Assembly: GCA_012842745.1 (NCBI GenBank)
Contig: DUSF01000004.1
Location: 76,818 to 112,644, forward strand
Direction of reading: 5' to 3'
DNA length: 35,827 nt
DNA from: Bacillus sp. (in: firmicutes)
Lineage (GTDB): Bacteria > Bacillota > Bacilli > Bacillales > Bacillaceae_J
This document shows positions 26,021-34,563 of this stretch, piece after piece (position 1 is the first letter of the stretch; each line of letters starts with the position of its first letter). A program made the translations under genes and the position numbers. Under the pieces are notes generated by a model. It worked only from the letters and a program-made list of their open reading frames with translations, was not told the origin of the DNA and ran no database searches.

Positions 26021-26067
26021 ACGTAATTAGTGACCTTGAGCTGGCCCAAAAGTGACTATAGGCAAAA
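26021..26067. repeat. Dispersed repeat B, copy 1
   Basis: The 43-base block from ACGTAATTAGTGACC to AGTGACTATAGGC is about 86% identical to 29760-29807 in the same orientation. Each copy has two AGTGAC motifs exactly 22 bases apart. Here it follows the NHL-SLH gene's terminator. Confidence 0.75.
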
Positions 26068-26075
26068 GAAAACAA

Positions 26076-26110
26076 AACGAACTCCTTCCATATAACTGAA
26101 GGAGTTCGTT
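26076..26110 (-). terminator. Terminator of the NHL-SLH gene
   Basis: AACGAACTCCTTC and GAAGGAGTTCGTT form a 13-bp stem with a 9-base loop, 6 bases after the stop, followed by TTGTTTTC on the minus strand. Confidence 0.88.
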
Positions 26111-26115
26111 GTTGA

Positions 26116-29100
26116 TTATTTTAGCAATCTAGTAATCATCACAACAGCTTCTGCTCTTGTCGCTTTTCCTTTTGGGTTGAAGGTCCCATCTGGGAAGCCA
26201 CCTACTAATTGATGTTTTGCCACTGCGGCGATGAATGATTTGGCCCAAGCAGAAATTTCGGTATCGTCTTTAAAGGCAGTACCAGCTTCTTGAACATCTA
26301 ACTTAGCTGCACGAGCAATGATTACTGCCATTTGTTCTCGAGTAATTGAATCGTTTGGTGTGAATTTATCTGCTCCTAGGCCTGCTGCGATTCCATTTGC
26401 CACGGCTGTTGAGATGCAATCCTTTGCCCAGTGGCTCGTTGTATCTGCGAATGTTTTACCCTGTTCACATGTTAAGCCAAGCGCCCTAACTGTTATTGAT
26501 GCAAACTCCGCTCTTGAAATGTTGTTGTTCGGCATGAAAGTTCCATCTGGGAACCCTTTGATTATACCTTTTGAAACTAGCCCTTCAATTTCCTTCTCTG
26601 CCCAATGTCCTTTAATATCAGTGAAAGAATCTTTTAGCGGCTGAATAGTCTCTATTTGTTCTTGTACCGTTAATTCTTCCTTTTTAGTTGCTAAAACAGC
26701 AAATTTAGTAAAATGATTCACTTCACCACTTACTTTACCGGAAACTATATCTAGTTTTACATTTTCAAGTTCGGCCCATTCCTTCGTTGCTGCATTGAAC
26801 AAGACTATACTAACCGTAAAGTTTGTTTCATCATATTTTGATTTGTCGAATGGTAGCGTAATCGTGACAGCTTTATCGAAATTGCCTGCTTGATCTTTCG
26901 TAATTTCGTAAACATCACTAATTAGTTTACTGTTTTCTTGTATTAGCAGATTAGAAGTACCAGCTTCTTTCTTTATGACTACTGTAAAATTACGGCGAAG
27001 GGCGGTAGCTGGAATGACAATTTTTGCACCTTCGTATTCAATAATTCCCCCAACAGAAGCTAAAATATAATAGGCGTTTTTTGGAGGCAAAATTGTGCCA
27101 CCGCCGCTACTTTCACTACCTCCAGCATTATTTGTACTACCTTCCGGTGATTTAATTGGCCCAACATATGGACTCATTGTAGCGATTCCAATTGTATCTC
27201 CAGTTGTTGCAATTGGTGTAACTTCAAAGGCGATATATTTTCCAATATCATCTGGAGCTGGTTTGTAAGTTGTATTCGTTGCTCCTGTAATAGGTACTGC
27301 ATTAGTCCCATTTTGGTCGCTTGCTTGATACCATTTATAGGTTGATTTCGCTTCTGCATCACCGTCTACATCTTGATAAGCATAACTACCTGTTAATGTT
27401 GAACCTACCATTTTTGTTCCAGTAACATCTACATTGGTTGCCACAGGTTTTTGATTAAAAATAGGCCGAGGTGTACTAGTTGTTAAAAAAGATACAATTG
27501 AACCGTAAGCAATCCCATTTTCGTTTTCCGCATAAGCGCGAACATAGTACGTTGTGTCCGGATTCAAGCCTGTTACATCTGCCGTAAACACACCTGTCCC
27601 GCTTCCAGAGATGACAATTGTATCGGCCGTTGTCACATTCCTATCAGTTGAATAAACAAAACCACGTTCTGTAACAGGTGAGTCTCCATCTGATATTACT
27701 GTTCCACTAAATGTTGCCTTTGTATCACTGACCCCAACAATCAGCCCAGTTTGTACAATCGCTTCTGTTGATGGGGGTTTTTGGATGGTAATCGTAATAG
27801 TGGACGTTGCACTTCCGCCATATCCGTTATTCACTAAAACTGTAAAACTATCTTTTCCAACATAATCGGTATTCGGTGTATATAGCCAAGTCCCGTCCAA
27901 ATTCACTTGGACTGTTCCATTTGTTGGATCACTCCCCTTAGTATAGGTGAGAGGATCACCATCTGCATCTGTTGCTGCTACCGCTCCGTTCACTTGAGTA
28001 TTTTTCATAGTCGCCTCTTGGTAGTCGCTTACTATTGGTGCCTGTTTTTCTATCCACTTCGCATAAAAAGTAATAGGTGAGCTGCCCATTATAAACGTAT
28101 CATTTGCCGCATAATTAACCCCTTTTCCATCGGCGGCTGTGTTCCAGCCGGCAAATACATAACCTGATTTCACAAGACTGCCCTGACCCGCTACGATTAC
28201 ATTTGCATTGTATTCATAGCTCATTGCATTTGGAGGTGTCCCCCCTGTTGAACCATTGCCATCATATGTGACCGTATATTGATTGGCTTCCCACTTGGCA
28301 TATAATGTCATGTCACCTGCCCCCATTGGAAACTGAGCATCCTCCATATACGTTATTCCGCTGCCATCAGCTTTCGTATTCCAGCCCGCAAATGTATGGT
28401 TCGCTTTAGTAAGATTACCCATGTTGCCATATACGGTAACTGAAGTCCCTTTTTCATAATAAGCACTGTCACTCGGTACAGCCCCGGCGTCATGTCCGTT
28501 GCCATTGTATGTGATGTTATAAGCAGGTGAAAGCATCCGGATCCGATGATTTGCCGTGTCCGCAATGAAGAGATTACCGCTGTTATCAATAGCCAAGCCA
28601 TGTGGTGTACTTAATTGAGCCTCCGTCGCAGGTCCGTTGTCACCTGAATATCCTTTAGTTCCATTTCCAGCAATGGTTGTTATCGTGCCGTCGCTATCCA
28701 CTTTACGAATTCGATGATTGTATGTGTCCGCAATGAAGAGATTACCGCTGCTGTCAATAACCAATTGTTGTGGAGTATTCAATTGAGCCTCTGTAGCAGG
28801 TCCATTATCCCCTGAATATCCTCCTCCTTGACCTCTAGCTCCAAACCCCGCAATGGTCGTAATGACGCCATCACTGTCCACTTTACGAATTCGATGATTG
28901 AATGAATCCGTAAAGAACAGATTACCGTTGTCAATAGCCAAGTCCGTCGGCCCATACAACGTAGCCTTCGTAGCAAGCCCATCGTCCCCCGAATAATTTC
29001 CAGCTCCATTCCCGGCGATGGTCGTAATCGTACCTTTGTCCACTTTACGAACACGGTTATTCCAATTGTCGGCGATGAAGAGATTGCCGCTGTTGTCAAT

Positions 29101-29676
29101 AACCAATCCACGGGGGCTGCACAGTTTAGCTGCTGTAGCAGAATCATTGTCCCCTGAATATCCGCATCCTTCACCATAACCTCCAACCCCCGCAATGGTC
29201 GTAATCCTGCCTTTACTGTCCACCTTACGAACTCGATGATTACCATCATCGGCAATGAAGAGATTGCCGCTATTATCAATAGCCATTCCATATGGATGTG
29301 CCAATTGTGCTTCGGTAGCTGGTCCATCGTCCCCTGAATTTCCTTCAGTTCCATTTCCAGCAATCGTCGTAATGACGCCATCGCTGTCTACTTTACGAAT
29401 TTTAAAATTGACTGTGTCCGCAATGAGAAGATTGCCGCTGTTGTCAATAACCAATCCACGGGGCTCGTACAGTTGAGCTGCTGTAGCAGATTCTCCGTCC
29501 CCCGAATATCCAGCTTTTCCAGTTCCAACAATAGTTTTAATAATATAACCTTCTGCATAAGCCTTCGAAACTAAACTGCTTTGGAATGCTCCAAAAACCA
29601 ATTGAACAATTGTAAAAAGGACTGTAAATAACAATGCTTTATTATTCATCCAATAGGAATCATCTTTATTTACCAT
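26116..29676 (-). CDS. Surface protein: six-NHL propeller, Ig-like domains and three SLH anchors
   Basis: This 1186-residue exported protein has a signal peptide ending near SKAYA (about residue 41). Six tandem NHL-type repeats at about 45-390 (core IDNSGNLFIADxxNHRIRKV, then TTIAGNG) should form a six-bladed propeller. They are followed by two Listeria-Bacteroides (InlB B-type) repeats at about 392-545 (ending FAGWNTKADG, LYAKW), a cadherin-like domain (ATDADGDPLTY), an Fn3/Ig-like domain, another Ig-like domain, a region of about 130 residues of beta character, and three SLH domains from about 1018. SLH domains bind pyruvylated cell-wall polymer, so it is wall-attached. Ligand is unknown. 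AAAGGAGA precedes the ATG. Its leader is unusually long (about 190 bases). Confidence 0.9.
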   Translation of the reverse strand: MVNKDDSYWMNNKALLFTVLFTIVQLVFGAFQSSLVSKAYAEGYIIKTIVGTGKAGYSGDGESATAAQLYEPRGLVIDNSGNLLIADTVNFKIRKVDSDGVITTIAGNGTEGNSGDDGPATEAQLAHPYGMAIDNSGNLFIADDGNHRVRKVDSKGRITTIAGVGGYGEGCGYSGDNDSATAAKLCSPRGLVIDNSGNLFIADNWNNRVRKVDKGTITTIAGNGAGNYSGDDGLATKATLYGPTDLAIDNGNLFFTDSFNHRIRKVDSDGVITTIAGFGARGQGGGYSGDNGPATEAQLNTPQQLVIDSSGNLFIADTYNHRIRKVDSDGTITTIAGNGTKGYSGDNGPATEAQLSTPHGLAIDNSGNLFIADTANHRIRMLSPAYNITYNGNGHDAGAVPSDSAYYEKGTSVTVYGNMGNLTKANHTFAGWNTKADGSGITYMEDAQFPMGAGDMTLYAKWEANQYTVTYDGNGSTGGTPPNAMSYEYNANVIVAGQGSLVKSGYVFAGWNTAADGKGVNYAANDTFIMGSSPITFYAKWIEKQAPIVSDYQEATMKNTQVNGAVAATDADGDPLTYTKGSDPTNGTVQVNLDGTWLYTPNTDYVGKDSFTVLVNNGYGGSATSTITITIQKPPSTEAIVQTGLIVGVSDTKATFSGTVISDGDSPVTERGFVYSTDRNVTTADTIVISGSGTGVFTADVTGLNPDTTYYVRAYAENENGIAYGSIVSFLTTSTPRPIFNQKPVATNVDVTGTKMVGSTLTGSYAYQDVDGDAEAKSTYKWYQASDQNGTNAVPITGATNTTYKPAPDDIGKYIAFEVTPIATTGDTIGIATMSPYVGPIKSPEGSTNNAGGSESSGGGTILPPKNAYYILASVGGIIEYEGAKIVIPATALRRNFTVVIKKEAGTSNLLIQENSKLISDVYEITKDQAGNFDKAVTITLPFDKSKYDETNFTVSIVLFNAATKEWAELENVKLDIVSGKVSGEVNHFTKFAVLATKKEELTVQEQIETIQPLKDSFTDIKGHWAEKEIEGLVSKGIIKGFPDGTFMPNNNISRAEFASITVRALGLTCEQGKTFADTTSHWAKDCISTAVANGIAAGLGADKFTPNDSITREQMAVIIARAAKLDVQEAGTAFKDDTEISAWAKSFIAAVAKHQLVGGFPDGTFNPKGKATRAEAVVMITRLLK
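28540..29540 (-). repeat. DNA-level tandem repeat encoding the NHL blades
   Basis: Six units of about 160-180 bp, each including a well conserved block (AACCAATCCACGGGG-like, AATGAAGAGATTGCCGCTGT, TCCACTTTACGAATTCGATG). The near-identity of these blocks shows recent expansion and makes the gene prone to gain or loss of blades. Confidence 0.8.
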
Positions 29677-29759
29677 TCTTATCTCCTTTCGATTTTTTTC
29701 AGTGATTCTCCTTTAAAGACCTCACTTTATCACAGATGCTACATTTATTGGTGCCCTAA

Positions 29760-29807
29760 ACGTAAGTAGTGACCTTTGGCTAGTCAAAAAGTGACTATAG
29801 GCCAAAA
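29760..29807. repeat. Dispersed repeat B, copy 2
   Basis: ACGTAAGTAGTGACC to AGTGACTATAGGCC, about 86% identical to the copy at 26021. It overlaps the end of the SLH fossil and lies in the leader of the NHL-SLH gene. AGTGAC occurs twice, 22 bases apart. Confidence 0.75.
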
Positions 29808-29866
29808 TTGACGCGCAGGACATTTACTACCCCTTTCACCCATGCTAGAATTGCGCCGTTATTGGC
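29795..29866 (-). pseudogene. Fossil of the third SLH domain of a lost gene
   Basis: Read on the minus strand, this gives ANNGAILAWVKGVVNVLRVN then FGL and a stop. It aligns with DDEAIPTWAKGAVNVVHKIG and IVN of the SLH gene at the right edge, and its DNA still shows runs such as CCCCTTTC and CCCATG in register. There is no start or upstream SLH sequence; a TATAAT box begins 7 bases before it. It is a remnant of a deleted SLH gene, and now lies in the leader of the NHL-SLH gene. Confidence 0.75.
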
Positions 29867-29873
29867 AAGTAAA

Positions 29874-29955
29874 ATTATACTTTTAAAAAGTCATCTTATT
29901 TATGATAAAGGTCATGAATAAGTCATGAATAAGTCATGAATAAGTCATAACTTTA
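29874..29955 (-). promoter_or_regulatory. Promoter of the NHL-SLH gene with 11-bp GTCAT array
   Basis: TATAAT (29874-29879, minus strand) has no normal -35. GTCAT (plus strand) occurs at 29890, then at 29911, 29922, 29933 and 29944 in exact 11-bp steps. The unit is AAGTCATGAAT. The offsets from the -10 box (16, 37 and 48 bp) are the same as in the promoter at 34564. Direct repeats of 11 bp upstream of a poor -35 suggest activation by an OmpR/PhoB-type response regulator. Confidence 0.7.
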
Positions 29956-29978
29956 AGGCCGCCTGCTTTAAATTAAAC

Positions 29979-30008
29979 AGCATCTACACTTATGTGCAGA
30001 TGCTTTTT
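29979..30008. terminator. Terminator of the LRR-SLH operon
   Basis: AGCATCTACAC and GTGCAGATGCT form an 11-bp stem (one mismatch) with a 4-base loop, 43 bases after the stop at 30051. The minus-strand tail is GTTTAATTT, the plus-strand tail TTTTT. A homologous hairpin lies after the right-edge SLH gene. Confidence 0.75.
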
Positions 30009-30012
30009 AATC

Positions 30013-30041
30013 GACTATCCGTACCATGACTATTTTCTATC
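30013..30041. repeat. Dispersed repeat A, copy 2
   Basis: GACTATCCGTACCATGACTA and the following TTTTCTATC, just behind the SLH gene and before its terminator. It matches 25975-26003 with 3 differences and a weaker third copy near 34680. Confidence 0.7.
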
Positions 30042-30050
30042 AAGAAATCC

Positions 30051-32471
30051 TTATTGATTTTCCTCTTGATCCAACATGCGAATGAGCATGGTCACCGCTT
30101 CCGCCCGTGTTGCTGTACCGTTTGGAACGAAATGATTTTCGCCGCGACCATTCACGATACCGATTTTGTGCACAGCATTTACTGCCCCTTTCCCCCATGT
30201 TGGAACCGCTTCGTCATCTGCAAATGGACTTACAGCATTTGCACCCAATTCCAGTTTCATTGCCCGAGCGAACATCACGGTCATTTCCATTCGAGTAATG
30301 AAAGCACTTGGTCGGAAGCTACCGTCATCATACCCGGCAACAATTCCTGCTTGGACCATACGGTCAATAGCCTCTTTCGCCCATGAACCGATTTGTTGAC
30401 TGTCAACAAACCCTGTAGATGTAGCTGTTCCTTCTAATTTCAAGGCTTTTGAAAGCATCACGGCGAATTCAGCACGTGTAACCGATGCGTTCGGTTTAAT
30501 TGTCCTGTCTGGATATCCTTCTATAATTCCTTTTGCTAATGCTTGGTTAATATAGCTTTCTGCCCAATGACCTTTGATGTCCGAAAACGTTACAGCTGAT
30601 GCCGCAGACGTAGGATTCATTTCACCAGGTTTAAGCGCTGGTTCCTCTATTTTTTCTGGTGTTGGTTCCTTTGCTTTTGAAGGTGTTGGTTTAAGTGAAA
30701 TTCCTCCACCACCTCCACTACTTCCATCGCTATCCGACGATTTAGCCGTCGGTGCAATCGAGGTAAGTTCCTCACTTTCCATTCCCATAAGGTTGAATGC
30801 CTTGATGGTAAACGTATAGGTCGTGCCTGCTTTCAATCCCGTAATGACTTGTTCGTTCACGTTACTCTCTACGGTTACATACTCTATGCCATTGACATAA
30901 ATTCGGTAGCCGGTCACTCCTGCGTTATCGGTCACACTTGGCCAAGAAAGTTTCACGCTTGTTTGTGCAACGCTCGATACGAATAATATGCTACCATTTG
31001 GCCATATCGGTGCTGTTGGTTCTTCCGGATTTGGAGAATCCGTTTGCTTCGGTTTGACGACCACATTCACCTTCGCTGTTATGTTCTGTGGATTTCTAAC
31101 ATCCTCTGCCAATGTTCCAGTAAATGTATATTTTTCTGCTATATTGCCGTCGTACGTTGGACTTCCACTGTCCCAAGTGACGCCTAGGCTTCGGCTTGTT
31201 TGATCAGTTAGCGTCACTTGAACCGTTAAAGGTAACGGCAATGATGAACGGGAGGTTCCATAGGCTACCTCGATGTCAGCAAGCAACTCCACGTTTTCTA
31301 GCGACAAATCTTCCTTTTTATAGTTAAATTCTACTGTTACCGCTCCGTCCTCGGTTGTTAAAGTTACTTCTTTACTAGTAGCATCTGCTAATGTATATCC
31401 TGCTATTTCTTTCGAATGTACTGTGTAAGTTCCTAGTTCCCTAGTTAATGTTTCTGCCTCTAATACAACTTTAGTATCCATATCTATGTGGTTTATTATA
31501 ATTACCGCTGTATCTGGAGTTACAAAATCTTCCCTGTATTTAAAATCAACAACCACTTCTTGATTTTTAGAAGTCAGGCTCACTTGTTTACTTGGTGCAT
31601 CTACCAAGGTATATCCTGGTATATTTTTAGAGTTTACAGTGTGTGTCCCTAATTCCTTTGTCATGATTTCTCTGTCTAATACATTATTCGTATCAATGTC
31701 TAGATGGTTGACTTGAATAGTTGCAGTGTCCGGAACGATAGGTGCCGGATTTACTACTACCTTTAATTTTACATTCAAGTTTAGTGGATTCGCTACATCC
31801 CCTGCCAACGTTCCGGTGAATGTATATTCTCCCGCTGTGTTGCCGTCATACGTTGGACTTCCACTGTCCCATGTGACACCTATATTTCGGCTTGTTTGAT
31901 CGCTTAGGGTAACCTCTACCGCAGATGGCAATAGTAATGCCGAACGCTCCGTTCCATAAGATACTGTGATGTCGGTGAGAGGAGACACACTTTCAACCGA
32001 AAGACTTTGCTTTAGCTGTGGCACAAAATAAAACGGAATAGAGTTCCCAGCAACACTTACTAGTGCTTGCCGCCAATCAGTCGCTATCTCCGTACTTTCC
32101 CCAAGTACGACATAATGAATACGATAATAAACAGCATATATTGGCACTGGGTTAGATTCAGAGACATACATAGAGGCATCTCCCATGCGAATTGTCGGGC
32201 TGAGGGACGGTGCTTTAGAAGTAGCATAAGGCTGATTATCTCTTCGAATCTCAAATTCTGTAAATGCATAATGATAGATTTCATCATCCAAGCCACTTAC
32301 TTGAAAGCGAAAGCTCTCCAATGCTTCTCCATGAATAATATTGCCATCAGCATCTGAAAGAAGTAGCCGATTTTCTATTGCATCTCCTAATATACTAGCA
32401 GGGAATGTACTAATTGTTAAAACAATGATTAAAAATAAAAGATTGATCCGTCTCACTATACTATTCCTCAT
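30051..32471 (-). CDS. SLH-anchored surface protein with Ig-like, MucBP and Fn3 domains
   Basis: This 806-residue exported protein has a signal peptide (1-30), a unique N-terminal region (30-165), a bacterial Ig-like domain (VTWDSGSPTYDGNTAGEYTF, about 165-245), two MucBP-type domains (about 250-390; IQVNHLDIDTNNVL, INHIDMDTKVVL), a second near-copy of the Ig-like domain (395-475), Fn3 (490-580; TGYRIYVNGIEYVTV), a Ser/Gly and Pro/Lys linker, and three SLH domains (about 640-806). MucBP modules bind mucin-type or other glycans in other species. The start is the ATG at 32471, five bases after AAGGTGG. It follows the LRR gene after 21 bases, as an operon. The Fn3-SLH half is closely similar to the protein at the right edge. 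Confidence 0.9.
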   Translation of the reverse strand: MRNSIVRRINLLFLIIVLTISTFPASILGDAIENRLLLSDADGNIIHGEALESFRFQVSGLDDEIYHYAFTEFEIRRDNQPYATSKAPSLSPTIRMGDASMYVSESNPVPIYAVYYRIHYVVLGESTEIATDWRQALVSVAGNSIPFYFVPQLKQSLSVESVSPLTDITVSYGTERSALLLPSAVEVTLSDQTSRNIGVTWDSGSPTYDGNTAGEYTFTGTLAGDVANPLNLNVKLKVVVNPAPIVPDTATIQVNHLDIDTNNVLDREIMTKELGTHTVNSKNIPGYTLVDAPSKQVSLTSKNQEVVVDFKYREDFVTPDTAVIIINHIDMDTKVVLEAETLTRELGTYTVHSKEIAGYTLADATSKEVTLTTEDGAVTVEFNYKKEDLSLENVELLADIEVAYGTSRSSLPLPLTVQVTLTDQTSRSLGVTWDSGSPTYDGNIAEKYTFTGTLAEDVRNPQNITAKVNVVVKPKQTDSPNPEEPTAPIWPNGSILFVSSVAQTSVKLSWPSVTDNAGVTGYRIYVNGIEYVTVESNVNEQVITGLKAGTTYTFTIKAFNLMGMESEELTSIAPTAKSSDSDGSSGGGGGISLKPTPSKAKEPTPEKIEEPALKPGEMNPTSAASAVTFSDIKGHWAESYINQALAKGIIEGYPDRTIKPNASVTRAEFAVMLSKALKLEGTATSTGFVDSQQIGSWAKEAIDRMVQAGIVAGYDDGSFRPSAFITRMEMTVMFARAMKLELGANAVSPFADDEAVPTWGKGAVNAVHKIGIVNGRGENHFVPNGTATRAEAVTMLIRMLDQEENQ

Positions 32472-32492
32472 AATTACCACCTTGATTCCTTG

Positions 32493-34514
32493 TTATGGTG
32501 TAATTTTATGGACATCAAATTGACCGTCTAATGCAGGTACAGCGTACATCCTTACATACAGACTCAGCCCAGTTGTAGAAAGTTTCACCTCTACCAATTG
32601 TTCATTGTCTTCCCCATTTAACATTCCTTGTAATTTTGTGAAGCTACCATTTTCATCTTCTTCTCCCATCGAATTGATGCGTACCCCAGTGAGACTGCCC
32701 GTGATGCCGTTGGAATTAATACTAGTAAAGGTTCCAACCAACAACTGATTAGGGTCATAAACTAATGTTGAGAATGACTTATTTGGATGTACCGAAAGTA
32801 CTGGTAGAAGTTGATGTGTAGCTGGCGATAATTCCTCTTCCCATTCCGCAAAAATCGTAATATTGCCTGTTATAGTTTTAAAATCATAATCAGACTCTGT
32901 ATTTGTCCGCCATTTCTTAAAAACAGTATTTTCTTTTGTAGGAACGGTAATAGGCTTGACTAAAGGCTCGCCAGGTTTAATTGTATGAGACGGGAAAGAA
33001 CCTTCCCCACCTTTTAAATCAAAGGATGCAATCCTTCCGACCAATTGTACTGATCTACTGCTATTTAAAGCCCATTTATGAGCCGTGCTGTTTTCTTCTG
33101 TTATTATGATTGCTGATGATGGAACAGCTTCTGCACCAATAATTTCAGTATTTCTAGGTAAAGAAATATATTCCAAAGGATTAAAGTAAAAAGCCATTTC
33201 ATCAATTTTAATAACACTTTCCGGGATAATAACATTTTTCAATTGATTGCCCGCAAAAGTAAGGAGATTAATTCTAGTCAAATTATTAGGCAGACTAACT
33301 TTTGTAAGTTGATTAGCTTGGAAAGCGTGGTTACCAATGCTAGTTACACTATCTGGTATAACAATACTTAGAAGCTGATTGACCATAAATGCAGAGTCCC
33401 CAATACTTGTTACAGTATTTGGGATAATAACACTTTGTAATCCTTTCTCCTTAAAAGCTCTATCCCCTATTTTTTTTACAGTTACCCCATCTATCCTTTC
33501 AGGAATGACTACATTTACCTCTGTACCTATATATCCTGTTATAGTGCCGGTGTCTTTATCGAATTGGAATGCACCTTCGTCTTGAATTGATTCTTCCCAT
33601 CCCGCAAGAATCGTTATATCACCTGTTATAGTCCTAAAATCATAAACTTCCCTATTATCTGTCCGCCAGTTTTTAAAAACTGCTCCTTCTTTAATAGGGA
33701 TAGCTTTAGGTTTAATTAAAGGATTTTCCAAACTTACAGTATGGTCAGGAAAGTAACCTTCCCCTCCTTTTAAATTAAAGGTTGCGGTTTTTCCTACTAA
33801 TTGCACCGCCATACCATTTTTTACAGCCCAAGAATGAGCTGCACTGTTTTCTTCAGCTATTATGATAGCTGATGGCGGAATAGAATCTGAAACAATATTT
33901 TCGATATTTTTTGGTGTTGAAATATATTCTATAGGATTCATATAAAAAGCTGCTTGACCAATTCTAATAACACTTTTCGGGACAGACACATTTTCCAATT
34001 GATTGTCTGCAAAGGTAAGTAACTTAATTGTAGTCATGTTATTTGAAAGAACCACTTTTGTAAGTTGATTGGATTGAAAACCTGATTCTCCAATATCAAT
34101 TACGCTATTTGGGATATTAACTTCTTTTAGTTGATTATGAGAAAAGGCATCATTACCAATACTAGTTACGCTATTTGGGATAATAACACTTTGTAATCCT
34201 TTCTCCTTAAAAGCTCTATCCCCTATTTTTTTTACGGTTACCCCTTGTATTCTTTCAGGAATGACTACATTTACTTCTGTACCTATATATCCTGTTATAG
34301 TGCCGGTGTCTTTATTGAATTGAAAAAAATTTTCGTCTGTTTGCGTAATACTAAATTCATATTCTAAGTCGGCATCTTCTAGAATATCTTCTTCCTTATG
34401 AACATCTTCCTCAACAGGCACTTCAGCTTGCATATCCCTTGCGGTTACTGTAAAAGGGAGAAGAATAAATAATAAGATAATTGTTAGTAGGAAACTTACA
34501 TGCTTCTTCGTCAT
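32493..34514 (-). CDS. Secreted BspA-type leucine-rich-repeat protein, internally duplicated
   Basis: This 673-residue protein has a signal peptide ending near TVTA (about residue 26), then two copies of a 252-residue unit. Each unit holds BspA/LRR_5 repeats (IPERIxGVTVKKIGDRAF, LQSVIIPNSVTSIG) and one InlB B-type repeat (LKGGEGYFPDHTV to ILAGWEE). About 100 C-terminal residues (LSPATHQLLPVLSV onward) match no family I know. There is no SLH, LPXTG or membrane anchor, so it is either released or held by a partner, perhaps the SLH protein encoded next. The ATG at 34514 follows GGGGG; the earlier ATG (34526) includes that ribosome site. It heads the two-gene operon. Confidence 0.87.
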   Translation of the reverse strand: MTKKHVSFLLTIILLFILLPFTVTARDMQAEVPVEEDVHKEEDILEDADLEYEFSITQTDENFFQFNKDTGTITGYIGTEVNVVIPERIQGVTVKKIGDRAFKEKGLQSVIIPNSVTSIGNDAFSHNQLKEVNIPNSVIDIGESGFQSNQLTKVVLSNNMTTIKLLTFADNQLENVSVPKSVIRIGQAAFYMNPIEYISTPKNIENIVSDSIPPSAIIIAEENSAAHSWAVKNGMAVQLVGKTATFNLKGGEGYFPDHTVSLENPLIKPKAIPIKEGAVFKNWRTDNREVYDFRTITGDITILAGWEESIQDEGAFQFDKDTGTITGYIGTEVNVVIPERIDGVTVKKIGDRAFKEKGLQSVIIPNTVTSIGDSAFMVNQLLSIVIPDSVTSIGNHAFQANQLTKVSLPNNLTRINLLTFAGNQLKNVIIPESVIKIDEMAFYFNPLEYISLPRNTEIIGAEAVPSSAIIITEENSTAHKWALNSSRSVQLVGRIASFDLKGGEGSFPSHTIKPGEPLVKPITVPTKENTVFKKWRTNTESDYDFKTITGNITIFAEWEEELSPATHQLLPVLSVHPNKSFSTLVYDPNQLLVGTFTSINSNGITGSLTGVRINSMGEEDENGSFTKLQGMLNGEDNEQLVEVKLSTTGLSLYVRMYAVPALDGQFDVHKITP
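32815..34326 (-). repeat. 756-bp tandem duplication inside the LRR gene
   Basis: The two halves (about 32815-33570 and 33571-34326) are in register at exactly 756 bp, for example the run starting GGGATAATAACACTTTGTAA at 33421 and 34177. The stretch of about 130 bases around it is nearly identical, while other parts have diverged, pointing to gene conversion or purifying selection on the N-terminal part of each unit. Confidence 0.88.
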
Positions 34515-34563
34515 AAAAACCCCCATAACTTTTTAATTCCTATAAATAAACATGGTAAAAACA

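Noticed and set aside
28779-29381. 200-codon frame in the NHL repeat region
   Set aside because: A shadow of the repeats in another frame; the NHL frame is unbroken over 1186 codons.
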